Below are positions 7,487 to 14,334 of a stretch of 64,000 nucleotides of DNA, piece by piece. The number at the start of each line of letters is the position of its first letter. Within the stretch, counting starts at the first letter, position 1. Below the pieces are notes generated by a model. It saw nothing but the letters and a program-made list of their open reading frames with translations. It searched no databases and was not told where the DNA came from. Source of the DNA: Clostridia bacterium (GTDB lineage: Bacteria; Bacillota; Clostridia; Oscillospirales; Acutalibacteraceae); contig JAFQCR010000016.1 of assembly GCA_017416345.1 (NCBI GenBank), forward strand, positions 1 to 64,000. Direction: 5' to 3'. Both the position numbers and the translations under genes were made by a program.

Positions 7487-7981
7487 ATGGTTTATAAAAA
7501 GTCTTTGAAGCTGGAATCCAGACACCGTGCAGTATCGTTCCACGACGTGACCGATCAGGTCAAGGAGATCGTAAAAGAATCCAAGGTAAAGGACGGTATA
7601 GTTGTTGTTTATTCACATCATACCACCTGCTCGGTCATTACGCAGGAATGTGCCTTTGATATGTCTATGACAGGTCTTGAAACGCTTCAGCAGGATCTGG
7701 TAAATGTGTTTGAAGAATGGATCCCCACCTGCAGATACGAGGGTATGTATTTACACCCCGGTCAGAAGGCACTCGACTTCGCCGAAGAGCACGGCGAGGA
7801 CAATTTCGGTTGCCATAATACCGATGCACATCTTCGTTCTTCGATAATAGGCAGAAACGTTACCGTTGTTATTGATGACGGTGTTGCAGATCTTGGTGAG
7901 TTCGGCAGGATCCACTTTATTGATTTTGACCAGACACGTGGCAGGACCCGTACGGTTCAGGTTATGGTTATAGGTGAATGA
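7487..7981 (+). CDS. YjbQ-family (UPF0047) protein, short form
   Basis: 164 residues, related to the gene at 6137. It keeps YSHHTTCSVITQE and CHNTDAHLRSSIIG, the conserved His and Asn-x-Asp-x-His features of the fold, and ends in IDFDQTRGRTRTVQVMVIG without the extension of the long form. The two differ most between the two motifs. The stop is 2 bases before the next start, so the genes are translationally close. Function in sugar metabolism is inferred from the operon only. Confidence 0.85.
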   Translation: MVYKKSLKLESRHRAVSFHDVTDQVKEIVKESKVKDGIVVVYSHHTTCSVITQECAFDMSMTGLETLQQDLVNVFEEWIPTCRYEGMYLHPGQKALDFAEEHGEDNFGCHNTDAHLRSSIIGRNVTVVIDDGVADLGEFGRIHFIDFDQTRGRTRTVQVMVIGE

Positions 7982-7982
7982 T

Positions 7983-9371
7983 ATGAAAAAGGTTAAAATA
8001 GGCTTTTTGCCGCTTTATGTGAAGCTGTATGATGACGGAGCCCCCAATATGAGGCTGCGCATCGATGCTTTTGCCAAAGAAGTAGCAGATCTGTTTAAAA
8101 CTAGGGATGATGTGGAGCTCGTAGTAGCGGATGTCTGCCGTCTTGAAGGCGAATTTAAGGATGCCGTCACCTTGTTTGAAAACGAAAAGGTCGACAGTAT
8201 GGTGACCCTGCATCTTGCGTATTCCCCGTCGCTTGAATCCGAAAAGGTGCTTAAAGGCACCAAGCTTCCCATCGTTATTTTAGACACAACACCCAACTTT
8301 GATTTTACGGGTGACGAGGACAATATTTCCATCTCCTACAATCACGGTATACACGGTGTTCAGGATATGTGTAACCTTCTTGTGAGAAACGGCAAGCAGT
8401 TCTTTATTGAGGCCGGACACTATCTTGAAAGCGACGTTATCGACAGAGTAGTCAAGCGTGTCAAGGGCATAAAGGCCGCCAAGAGCTTCAGAAACGCCAA
8501 GGTTGGTGCCATTGGCGGAGAATTTGCCGGTATGGGCGATTTCAGAGTCGCCGACAGTGTTTTTGAAGAGATCGGAATCAGATCGGTAGCATTGACTTCG
8601 GATGAAGCCCAAAAATATGTATCGCAGGTCACCGAGGCTGAAGTCGACACGCTTATCGCAGAGATCAACGAAAAGTATACCGTTTCAAACGATATACCCG
8701 AGGATTTTCTGCGTAACAGTATGAAGGGCAATCTGGCTGTCAGAAAGTGGCTGGGAGAAAATGAACTTACCGCCTTTACCGCCAATTTCCTGACCACGGG
8801 AAAGGATTTCGGTCTTTACGGTATGCCTTTTTGTGAGGCAAATATGGCTATGGAGCGCGGAATAGGTTATGCAGGTGAGGGCGATGTGCTGACCGCTGCA
8901 CTTGTCGGCGCATTTATGAGCGTTTGCGACGAGACTTCTTTTATAGAAATGTTCTGCCCCGATTGGAAGAGTAATCTTATATTTATAAGCCACATGGGAG
9001 AAATGAACACAGCGCTCACGGCACAAAAGGCTCTGTTTAAAGTAAAGCCCATGAAGTATTCGGATGTTGATACTACATGGCTTTGCGGAACCTATAAAGA
9101 GGGCGAGGCAACGCTGATCGACCTGGCACCCTTGGCTGACGGAAGGTTCAGAGTAATTGTGTCCTTTGTTGAAATGAAGGTGCCCGAATGTGAAAAGTTC
9201 CGCAGTAACAGCACCTGCGGTTGGTTTGAACCCAACAAAACGGTTGCCGCATTCCTTGAGGATTACAGCAAATTGGGCGGAACACACCATTTAAGTCTTA
9301 TGTACGGTGACAAGAGAAAAGTTGCCGAATCTTTTGCTGAAGCCATGGGTTACGAGTATTACGAAATTTAA
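7983..9371 (+). CDS. L-fucose/L-arabinose isomerase-superfamily protein
   Basis: 462 residues. It has a Rossmann-type N-terminus (KVKIGFLPLYVKLYDD), the superfamily signature SYNHGIHGVQD at residues 118-128, PFCEANMAMERGIGYAGEGDVLTAAL in the centre, a His-containing FISHMGEMN segment, and ends in GTHHLSLMYGD. These enzymes convert aldoses to ketoses with a divalent metal. ATG 7983 follows AGGTG by 7 bases; the GTG at 7974 overlaps the previous gene. It probably performs the first step of the pathway. It is clearly not a close copy of AraA or FucI, so the substrate is open. Confidence 0.8.
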   Translation: MKKVKIGFLPLYVKLYDDGAPNMRLRIDAFAKEVADLFKTRDDVELVVADVCRLEGEFKDAVTLFENEKVDSMVTLHLAYSPSLESEKVLKGTKLPIVILDTTPNFDFTGDEDNISISYNHGIHGVQDMCNLLVRNGKQFFIEAGHYLESDVIDRVVKRVKGIKAAKSFRNAKVGAIGGEFAGMGDFRVADSVFEEIGIRSVALTSDEAQKYVSQVTEAEVDTLIAEINEKYTVSNDIPEDFLRNSMKGNLAVRKWLGENELTAFTANFLTTGKDFGLYGMPFCEANMAMERGIGYAGEGDVLTAALVGAFMSVCDETSFIEMFCPDWKSNLIFISHMGEMNTALTAQKALFKVKPMKYSDVDTTWLCGTYKEGEATLIDLAPLADGRFRVIVSFVEMKVPECEKFRSNSTCGWFEPNKTVAAFLEDYSKLGGTHHLSLMYGDKRKVAESFAEAMGYEYYEI

Positions 9372-9389
9372 AAGCAAGGGTGATTTGTA

Positions 9390-10406
9390 ATGGTAATATT
9401 GAACGATTATGATAGAAAAGTTTACGAAAATGAACTGAAGGGCTTTTTGCCAAAAGAGTTTATTGACTGTCATATTCATGTTTGGGAAAAGGATTTCCCG
9501 CGTCAGGGCTGTTCTAATGGCGGCTCGACCTGGACAAGAAAGGTTTGCGAGGATCTGAGCGCTGAGGATCTGATCGAAAGCTTGAAAATATTATTCCCCG
9601 AGAACAAGGTTACACCCTTGGTCTTTGGCGGTTGCAGCAGAGATATCCCCACCTGCAATAATTACGTTATGAACAAGTCTGCCGAGTATGGCTTCCCGAC
9701 GCTTTTCAGAACCAGCTACGATATGACCCCTGATTTTTTGGAGCAGGAGGTTAAAAAAGGCGGATTTTTAGGTCTTAAGCCCTATTTGAGTAACTGTCCG
9801 CCGTATATCCCCGCATCCGAGATCCGTATTTTTGACTTCCTTCCCAAGGAGCATTTGGAGGTAGCCAACAAAAACGGTTGGATAGTTATGCTTCACATTC
9901 CCCGTTCAAAGCGTTTGCGTGATGCCGTTAATATTGCGCAGATCATGGAGATTGAAGAAAAATATCCCGATCTTAAGCTTATCGTTGCCCATATCGGCAG
10001 AGCTTATGCCAAGGAGGATATCGGTGACGCATTCGAGGTGCTCAAAAACACCAAAAATCTCGTCTTCGATTTCACAGCAAATGTCTGTGACGATGCAATA
10101 AAGGCGTGTATCGAGGCTGTCGGTACAAAGCGGCTTTTGTTCGGCTCGGACCTGCCGATCGCATTTATGCGTATGTACCGTATCGTTGAAAACGGCGAAT
10201 ACTTCAACGTTGTTCCCCGTGGACTTTACGGCGATGTTTCTAACGAGGCGCATATGCGTGAAACCGATGAAAAGGACGTTACCTTTATGATCTATGAGCA
10301 GATTTTGGCGCTGAAGCGTGTTGCCACCGAAATGAAGCTTACTGACAGTCAGATAGAGGATATTATGTTCTTAAACGCCAAAAGGGTAATTGAAAGCGTG
10401 AAATAA
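9390..10406 (+). CDS. amidohydrolase-2 family metal-dependent hydrolase
   Basis: 338 residues. The metal-binding HxH is in FIDCHIHVW (H28, H30). A later His is in VMLHIPRS, another in IVAHIGRAY, and the metal Asp is in LLFGSDLPI, which is the order of the amidohydrolase-2 TIM barrel. Members act as lactonases, hydrolases or non-oxidative decarboxylases of small molecules. In a sugar operon, hydrolysis of a sugar lactone or removal of a side product is a reasonable guess. It is 18 bp after the isomerase and 12 bp before the kinase. Confidence 0.8.
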   Translation: MVILNDYDRKVYENELKGFLPKEFIDCHIHVWEKDFPRQGCSNGGSTWTRKVCEDLSAEDLIESLKILFPENKVTPLVFGGCSRDIPTCNNYVMNKSAEYGFPTLFRTSYDMTPDFLEQEVKKGGFLGLKPYLSNCPPYIPASEIRIFDFLPKEHLEVANKNGWIVMLHIPRSKRLRDAVNIAQIMEIEEKYPDLKLIVAHIGRAYAKEDIGDAFEVLKNTKNLVFDFTANVCDDAIKACIEAVGTKRLLFGSDLPIAFMRMYRIVENGEYFNVVPRGLYGDVSNEAHMRETDEKDVTFMIYEQILALKRVATEMKLTDSQIEDIMFLNAKRVIESVK

Positions 10407-10418
10407 GGAAGGCTTTAA

Positions 10419-11750
10419 ATGGATTATTTAATAGGTCTTGATATCGGCACTACCGCCATAAAGGGCGCTGTGATGTCGGTTGACGGAAAGGTTTTGAGTA
10501 CCGTTTCGGGCGGGTATAACTATTTCGGTGAGCAAAACACCAAATTGCTTGACCCCAATGAATTTTTAGAGGTGTGCTTTTCGGTCATAAAAAAACTGAC
10601 CGATGCGTTAGAAAAAACTGACCGTGTGTTAGGCGTATGCTCCTGCTGTGCAAGCGGAAATCTTATCCTGCTTGATAAAAACAGCCAACCCATTATACCC
10701 ATAATAGGCTGGCAAACCACCGTTGACCAAGAGGATATAGACGCATTTTTAACACAAAAGGAGCAGGACGGCTTTTACAGTATTGTCGGTTGGCCTTTAA
10801 GACTAAGGTTTCCTGCCGCATATTTGATGGCATTGAAAAAGCATTTCCCCGAAAAGCTCAACAATGCCGCAACGGTTGCCATGAGTGCGGAATACTTAAA
10901 TTTTGCTCTCACGGGTAAATGGGGCATATCGCACTCTATGGGAACACCGTTTTTCCTTATCGACCAGGAAAAGGGTGTGTATAATAAACCGCTTTTGGAA
11001 AAGCTGGGGATAAGTGAAGAAAAACTGCCTCCCATTTACAGCAAGGGCACGGTTTTGGGCAATGTCAAAAACGATATTGCCGAAAATTTAGGCCTTTCGG
11101 GCGACACAAAGGTGGTTCTGGGAAGCTTTGACCATCCCTCCGGCGCTATGGGCGCAGGTGTTTTTGAAGAAGGAGAAATGCTCCTTTCCTGCGGCACCTC
11201 ATGGGTGGAATTTTTCCCTGTGTCCTCACGTGAGTTTGCAATTTCCACTAAAGGACTTGTAGACCGATTTATGCTTGACGGTTCGCCGTATTGCGTGATG
11301 AAATCCATTACAAGCGTCAGCGAAAAGATCGACGCATTAAGGCATCACTATCTCGGCGATATATCCCATAAGGAATATGATGACCTGGCAAAGCTTGCAC
11401 CGCTTGGCAGTAACGGCTTGAGATTCGGATTTACCGATGATGACTATAACATCGGCGGTAAATACTCCCAAAGTGATATCGCAAGAGCTATTATCGAGGG
11501 TGCGGCCTTGATACTCAAGGAGAATCTTGAGGAGCTTGAAAAGTGTGGCTTGAGAGCAGAAAAAATCACCATGATAGGCGGAATAAGTAATTCTGCCGTG
11601 TGCGTGAAGATCGTGTCCGAAATACTGGGAGCGCCTGTCGAAGTTGCAAACGGTCAGGCCGCAGGTGCCATCGGCTCCGCAATGCTTGCCGGAATCGGAG
11701 TTAAGGTCTACAGCAACGAAAAGGATGCTTATTCAAAGATCCACAGTTAA
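10419..11750 (+). CDS. FGGY-family carbohydrate kinase
   Basis: 443 residues, slightly shorter than xylulokinases (about 490). The ATPase motif DIGTTAIKGAVM is at residues 8-19. GSFDHPSGAMGAGVFEEGEMLLSCGTS marks the FGGY centre, and a C-terminal MIGGISNSAVCVKIVSEILGAPVEV plus GAIGSAML completes the second FGGY domain. It should phosphorylate a ketose made by the isomerase at 7983 before aldol cleavage. It is the last gene of the operon and is followed by a terminator. Family is certain; substrate is not. Confidence 0.85.
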   Translation: MDYLIGLDIGTTAIKGAVMSVDGKVLSTVSGGYNYFGEQNTKLLDPNEFLEVCFSVIKKLTDALEKTDRVLGVCSCCASGNLILLDKNSQPIIPIIGWQTTVDQEDIDAFLTQKEQDGFYSIVGWPLRLRFPAAYLMALKKHFPEKLNNAATVAMSAEYLNFALTGKWGISHSMGTPFFLIDQEKGVYNKPLLEKLGISEEKLPPIYSKGTVLGNVKNDIAENLGLSGDTKVVLGSFDHPSGAMGAGVFEEGEMLLSCGTSWVEFFPVSSREFAISTKGLVDRFMLDGSPYCVMKSITSVSEKIDALRHHYLGDISHKEYDDLAKLAPLGSNGLRFGFTDDDYNIGGKYSQSDIARAIIEGAALILKENLEELEKCGLRAEKITMIGGISNSAVCVKIVSEILGAPVEVANGQAAGAIGSAMLAGIGVKVYSNEKDAYSKIHS

Positions 11751-11807
11751 GCAGCAGAGCAGCATCCGATAATTTTCCGTTTAAACGGAAAACGTTTGAT
11801 TAAAAGC

Positions 11808-11835
11808 AAAAAGCCGTGAATTTTCACGGCTTTTT
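11808..11835. terminator. bidirectional terminator
   Basis: AAAAAGCCGTGAA pairs perfectly with TTCACGGCTTTTT between the convergent kinase and XRE genes. A second palindrome TTTTCCG-TTTAAA-CGGAAAA lies just upstream at 11773-11792. Confidence 0.9.
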
Positions 11836-11839
11836 ATTT

Positions 11840-12043
11840 TTATTCATCTTCTGTATATTGCATAATATCTTCAACATTACATTTTAAGATCTTGCAAAAC
11901 ATTTCTATTGTATGAGTGCTGACACTTTCATTTCGTTTAAGTCGGGTAATTTGTCCGGGGCTGATTCCGTATTTTTTTATAAGCGTATATTGAGTAATGC
12001 CTTTTTCTTTCATAGTATGCCATAATCTATCATAGGAAATCAT
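11840..12043 (-). CDS. XRE-family helix-turn-helix regulator
   Basis: 67 residues, a single Cro/C1-type DNA-binding domain with the helix pair ITQYTLIKKYGISPGQITRLKRN and TIEMFCKILKCNVEDIMQY. Proteins of this size are typical autoregulators of small divergent operons. AGGAGG lies 10 bases before the ATG. It faces the pair of orphan genes at 12135 and 12519 across a palindromic operator, so it probably represses them and itself. Confidence 0.85.
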   Translation of the reverse strand: MISYDRLWHTMKEKGITQYTLIKKYGISPGQITRLKRNESVSTHTIEMFCKILKCNVEDIMQYTEDE

Positions 12044-12061
12044 ATTTTTTCAATCCTCCTA

Positions 12062-12114
12062 TTGACATATTAACCGATTATGGTATATAATCATATTAAC
12101 CAATATCGGTTAAT
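12062..12114 (+). promoter_or_regulatory. promoter with XRE-type operator
   Basis: TTGACA (12062-12067), 18 bp, TATAAT (12086-12091). A palindrome ATTAACC-N6-GGTTAAT (12095-12114) covers the start-site region, and another ATTAACC half-site (12069-12075) lies in the spacer. This is the expected layout for repression by the adjacent XRE protein. Confidence 0.75.
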
Positions 12115-12134
12115 CTTATGTGAGGGTGATGCTT

Positions 12135-12515
12135 ATGGGTAAAATACCGATTTCTTACAAGGCTTATGAAAATGGGTACAGGATCCCTATGGGGATCTGT
12201 CTGACAATAGGCGGCTCTGCTTTGCTGTCGGGTCTGGTCAGTGAGGAAGTCGGCGTCATAGTTTTAGGGGTTATTTGTTTGATCCTGTTTTTTGTATTCA
12301 AATACTTGAACTATGCTGCTGCCAAAGAAGAGACAGAAGAGGCATTGAACGCTGAAATGGAATTTTTTAAAAAAGAGGTAGAGACGGTTATCAATAACAA
12401 AGAATTAGACGATATGGGAAAGATCGGAAGAATTATTGAACTGTCAAACGAAGGAAATGTTTATGCAACATTACTGTTAAACGATTTAAACAAAAGAATG
12501 GAAGAGGATGAGTAG
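12135..12515 (+). CDS. small membrane protein in an XRE-controlled pair
   Basis: 126 residues, family not recognised. Two membrane helices (ICLTIGGSALLSGLVS and GVIVLGVICLILFFVF, about residues 20-55) are followed by a charged, probably coiled-coil cytoplasmic half (KEETEEALNAEMEFFKKEVETVI) and a helical end resembling a short SHOCT-like segment. ATG 12135 was chosen over the GTG at 12120 because GAGGGTGA precedes it. It is the first of two genes behind the operator at 12062. Confidence 0.65.
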   Translation: MGKIPISYKAYENGYRIPMGICLTIGGSALLSGLVSEEVGVIVLGVICLILFFVFKYLNYAAAKEETEEALNAEMEFFKKEVETVINNKELDDMGKIGRIIELSNEGNVYATLLLNDLNKRMEEDE

Positions 12516-12518
12516 ACT

Positions 12519-12887
12519 ATGGAAGCGAAAGATTTAAGATACACGGTCAAGGAAATAAATAAAATAATTGAGTATTATTTGGGTACGCCTAAAATATACA
12601 AGTATTGCTATGAGAATTCCAAGGAGTTTAAAGGGTTTATCGATAACATAAGTGACAGCAGAAGGAAGAAGATCAAAGCTATGCATATTGGATACCGTGC
12701 TGCTCATTCAAGTGAAGCTTTAGCGCATTTGGGAACCTTTGGCTTGAGTTTTTTGGGTAAAAAATTGGCAGACAATAAAGAGTTCAAAAAGCTGGAAGCA
12801 ACAATAAACAGCGATGAATTTAAGACCTTGTTTAAAAACTTCGATGCGGTTTTGGTGTTGAACGGGATAGAATGGTGCAACGAATAA
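12519..12887 (+). CDS. orphan soluble protein, partner of the membrane protein
   Basis: 122 residues, not recognised. It is mostly helical and basic (SRRKKIKAMHIGYRAAHSSEALAH), with a glycine-containing hydrophobic stretch LGTFGLSFLGKKLAD that is too short and polar for a sure membrane helix. The start lies 3 bases after the previous stop, so the two are probably co-translated. The pair plus the XRE regulator could be a small stress or immunity module, but no known toxin motif is visible. Confidence 0.55.
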   Translation: MEAKDLRYTVKEINKIIEYYLGTPKIYKYCYENSKEFKGFIDNISDSRRKKIKAMHIGYRAAHSSEALAHLGTFGLSFLGKKLADNKEFKKLEATINSDEFKTLFKNFDAVLVLNGIEWCNE

Positions 12888-12933
12888 GCCGATATTTAAA
12901 ATATTCTATCAAAAATATTAAGCCCGAATGATA

Positions 12934-12967
12934 AAATTCCGAATGTATAAGCATTCGGAATTTTTTT
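12934..12967 (+). terminator. rho-independent terminator
   Basis: AAATTCCGAATG, loop TATAAG, CATTCGGAATTTTTTT after the orphan pair. Confidence 0.9.
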
Positions 12968-13002
12968 GTAAATGTGTTGTGCGGCTGAGGGGTGAAGGGG
13001 TA

Positions 13003-13031
13003 TTGCACCTTAACCACGTTTGTGATATACT
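13003..13031 (+). promoter_or_regulatory. promoter of the leader ORF and glsA
   Basis: TTGCAC (13003-13008), 17 bp, TATACT (13026-13031), then GGCGGTGATC as ribosome site. The layout and the GGCGGTG element follow the three orphan-module promoters at 2824, 3360 and 4126, in a diverged form. Confidence 0.75.
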
Positions 13032-13053
13032 AAACCACGGCGGTGATCTTATA

Positions 13054-13122
13054 ATGAGAAAGTTACTCGACAAAATGTTCAAAAACAAAAAGCTGTCCGT
13101 AATTGAATGGAGCGAAAAATGA
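13054..13122 (+). pseudogene. truncated relative of the module-2 gene, now a leader ORF
   Basis: 22 codons from ATG 13054 to TGA 13120-13122. The first 17 residues, MRKLLDKMFKNKKLSVI, match the N-terminus of the protein at 3411 (LRKILDKMFANKKLSLI), then the similarity stops at EWSEK. The promoter and GGCGGTGA ribosome site are retained. Its TGA overlaps the ATG of glsA, so it now acts as a translated leader for the glutaminase. Confidence 0.7.
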
Positions 13123-14033
13123 AAACACTTTTGAATAAGATTTTAAAGGAATGTCGGCCGTACATCAAGCAAGGAAGGCTTGCGAGCTATATTCCCGAGC
13201 TTCTGAAGGCTGATAAAAAGGAGTTCGGCATCTGCGTAGTCAGCGCCGACAGTATGGATTTTGCAGGCGACTACGATAAAAAATTCACCATGCAAAGCGT
13301 CATCAAGCCGCTTATCCTTCTGATGGCTCTGATGGACAACGGCGAGGAGCCCGTGCGTCAGCTTGTCGGTGTTGAGTCGACAGGCAAGCCGTTTGATGCC
13401 TTCAACTACAGCGACCTTGCGCTCAAAAGGGAGCACATCAACCCCATGATAAACACGGGTGCTATTGCGCTCTGCTCGTTGATAAAGGGCATTGATTACC
13501 GTAAGAGGTTTGACCGTTTGCTTGAGTTGACCCGAAAGCTCAGCGGCAACCCCGAGCTTGAGGTCGACGAGCAGGTCTACGCTTCCGAAAAGCTGACGGG
13601 AAACAAAAACCGTGCGCTGGCCTATATGCTCAAGGCCTACGGAATGCTTGAAGACAACGTTGAGGATGTGCTTGACTGCTATTTCAGAGGCTGCTCGATC
13701 AAGGCCTCGGCGGTCGATTTAGCCAATATTGCGTTGGTGTTTGCCAACGGCGGAATCGACGTTAAAACGGGTGAGTATATGTTTGATAAAAAGTACGCAC
13801 GGTACGTCAACGCCGTGCTGATGACCTGCGGTATGTACGATGGCTCGGGTGAGTTTGCGCTGAATGTCGGTGTACCTGCCAAAAGCGGTGTCGGCGGAGG
13901 AATCATGGCCGTCGTACCGGGAAGAATGGGCATCGGGCTGTATTCTCCTGCGTTGGACTCAAAGGGCAACAGCATTGCGGGCATCAAGGCTCTGGAGCTT
14001 TTGAGCCGTGAGCTCGACCTGAGTATTTTTTAA
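13119..14033 (+). CDS. glsA: glutaminase A
   Basis: 304 residues, the usual length. The beta-lactamase-fold glutaminase converts glutamine to glutamate and ammonia in the cytoplasm. The SxxK pair is in TMQSVIKPL (S60, K63). INPMINTGAI, MYDGSGEFALNVGVPAKSGVGGGI and the final VPGRMGIGLYSP are family signatures. ATG 13119 was chosen because GGAG ends 6 bases upstream and it overlaps the stop of the leader ORF (ATGA). The gene is visibly richer in GC codons than the AT-rich leader and promoter, as if a foreign promoter cassette had landed in front of it. Confidence 0.93.
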   Translation: MKTLLNKILKECRPYIKQGRLASYIPELLKADKKEFGICVVSADSMDFAGDYDKKFTMQSVIKPLILLMALMDNGEEPVRQLVGVESTGKPFDAFNYSDLALKREHINPMINTGAIALCSLIKGIDYRKRFDRLLELTRKLSGNPELEVDEQVYASEKLTGNKNRALAYMLKAYGMLEDNVEDVLDCYFRGCSIKASAVDLANIALVFANGGIDVKTGEYMFDKKYARYVNAVLMTCGMYDGSGEFALNVGVPAKSGVGGGIMAVVPGRMGIGLYSPALDSKGNSIAGIKALELLSRELDLSIF

Positions 14034-14043
14034 AATCGATCTG

Positions 14044-14080
14044 AAAGCGTGGACATCCGTGTCGGAAGCCCACGCTTTTT
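14044..14080 (+). terminator. terminator of glsA
   Basis: AAAGCGTGG and CCCACGCTTTTT pair around a 16-base loop. Confidence 0.75.
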
Positions 14081-14162
14081 GCGGTTTTGGTACAGTAAAC
14101 TGACAAAACAGAGGCCTGCCGAAAAAAGTTTTACGAAAGTTGTAAAAAACATCAAAATATAC

Positions 14163-14191
14163 TTGCATTTCACAATTGCAAATAGTATAAT
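14163..14191 (+). promoter_or_regulatory. promoter of the secreted protein gene
   Basis: TTGCAT (14163-14168), 17 bp, TATAAT (14186-14191), with a leader of about 135 bases. The 301-bp interval 14034-14334 otherwise holds only the glsA terminator; nothing else is seen in it. Confidence 0.75.
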
Positions 14192-14334
14192 GAATACAAC
14201 AATGTGGAAATTTGCATAGTTTTTTATCGGATGCGTTGATAAAAGTGTGCATTCGGTCTTAAAATGTGTCGGCTTCTGCTTTGACCCGGCGTTAGTGTTG
14301 CCGTAAATTTTTTCAATATTTTGGGAGGTATACT

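Noticed and set aside
4823-11750. Calling the operon a rhamnose or fucose pathway because of the nearby GH78 gene
   Set aside because: No RhaA, RhaD or FucA homologue is present, the promoter is separate, and several kilobases of unrelated modules lie between.
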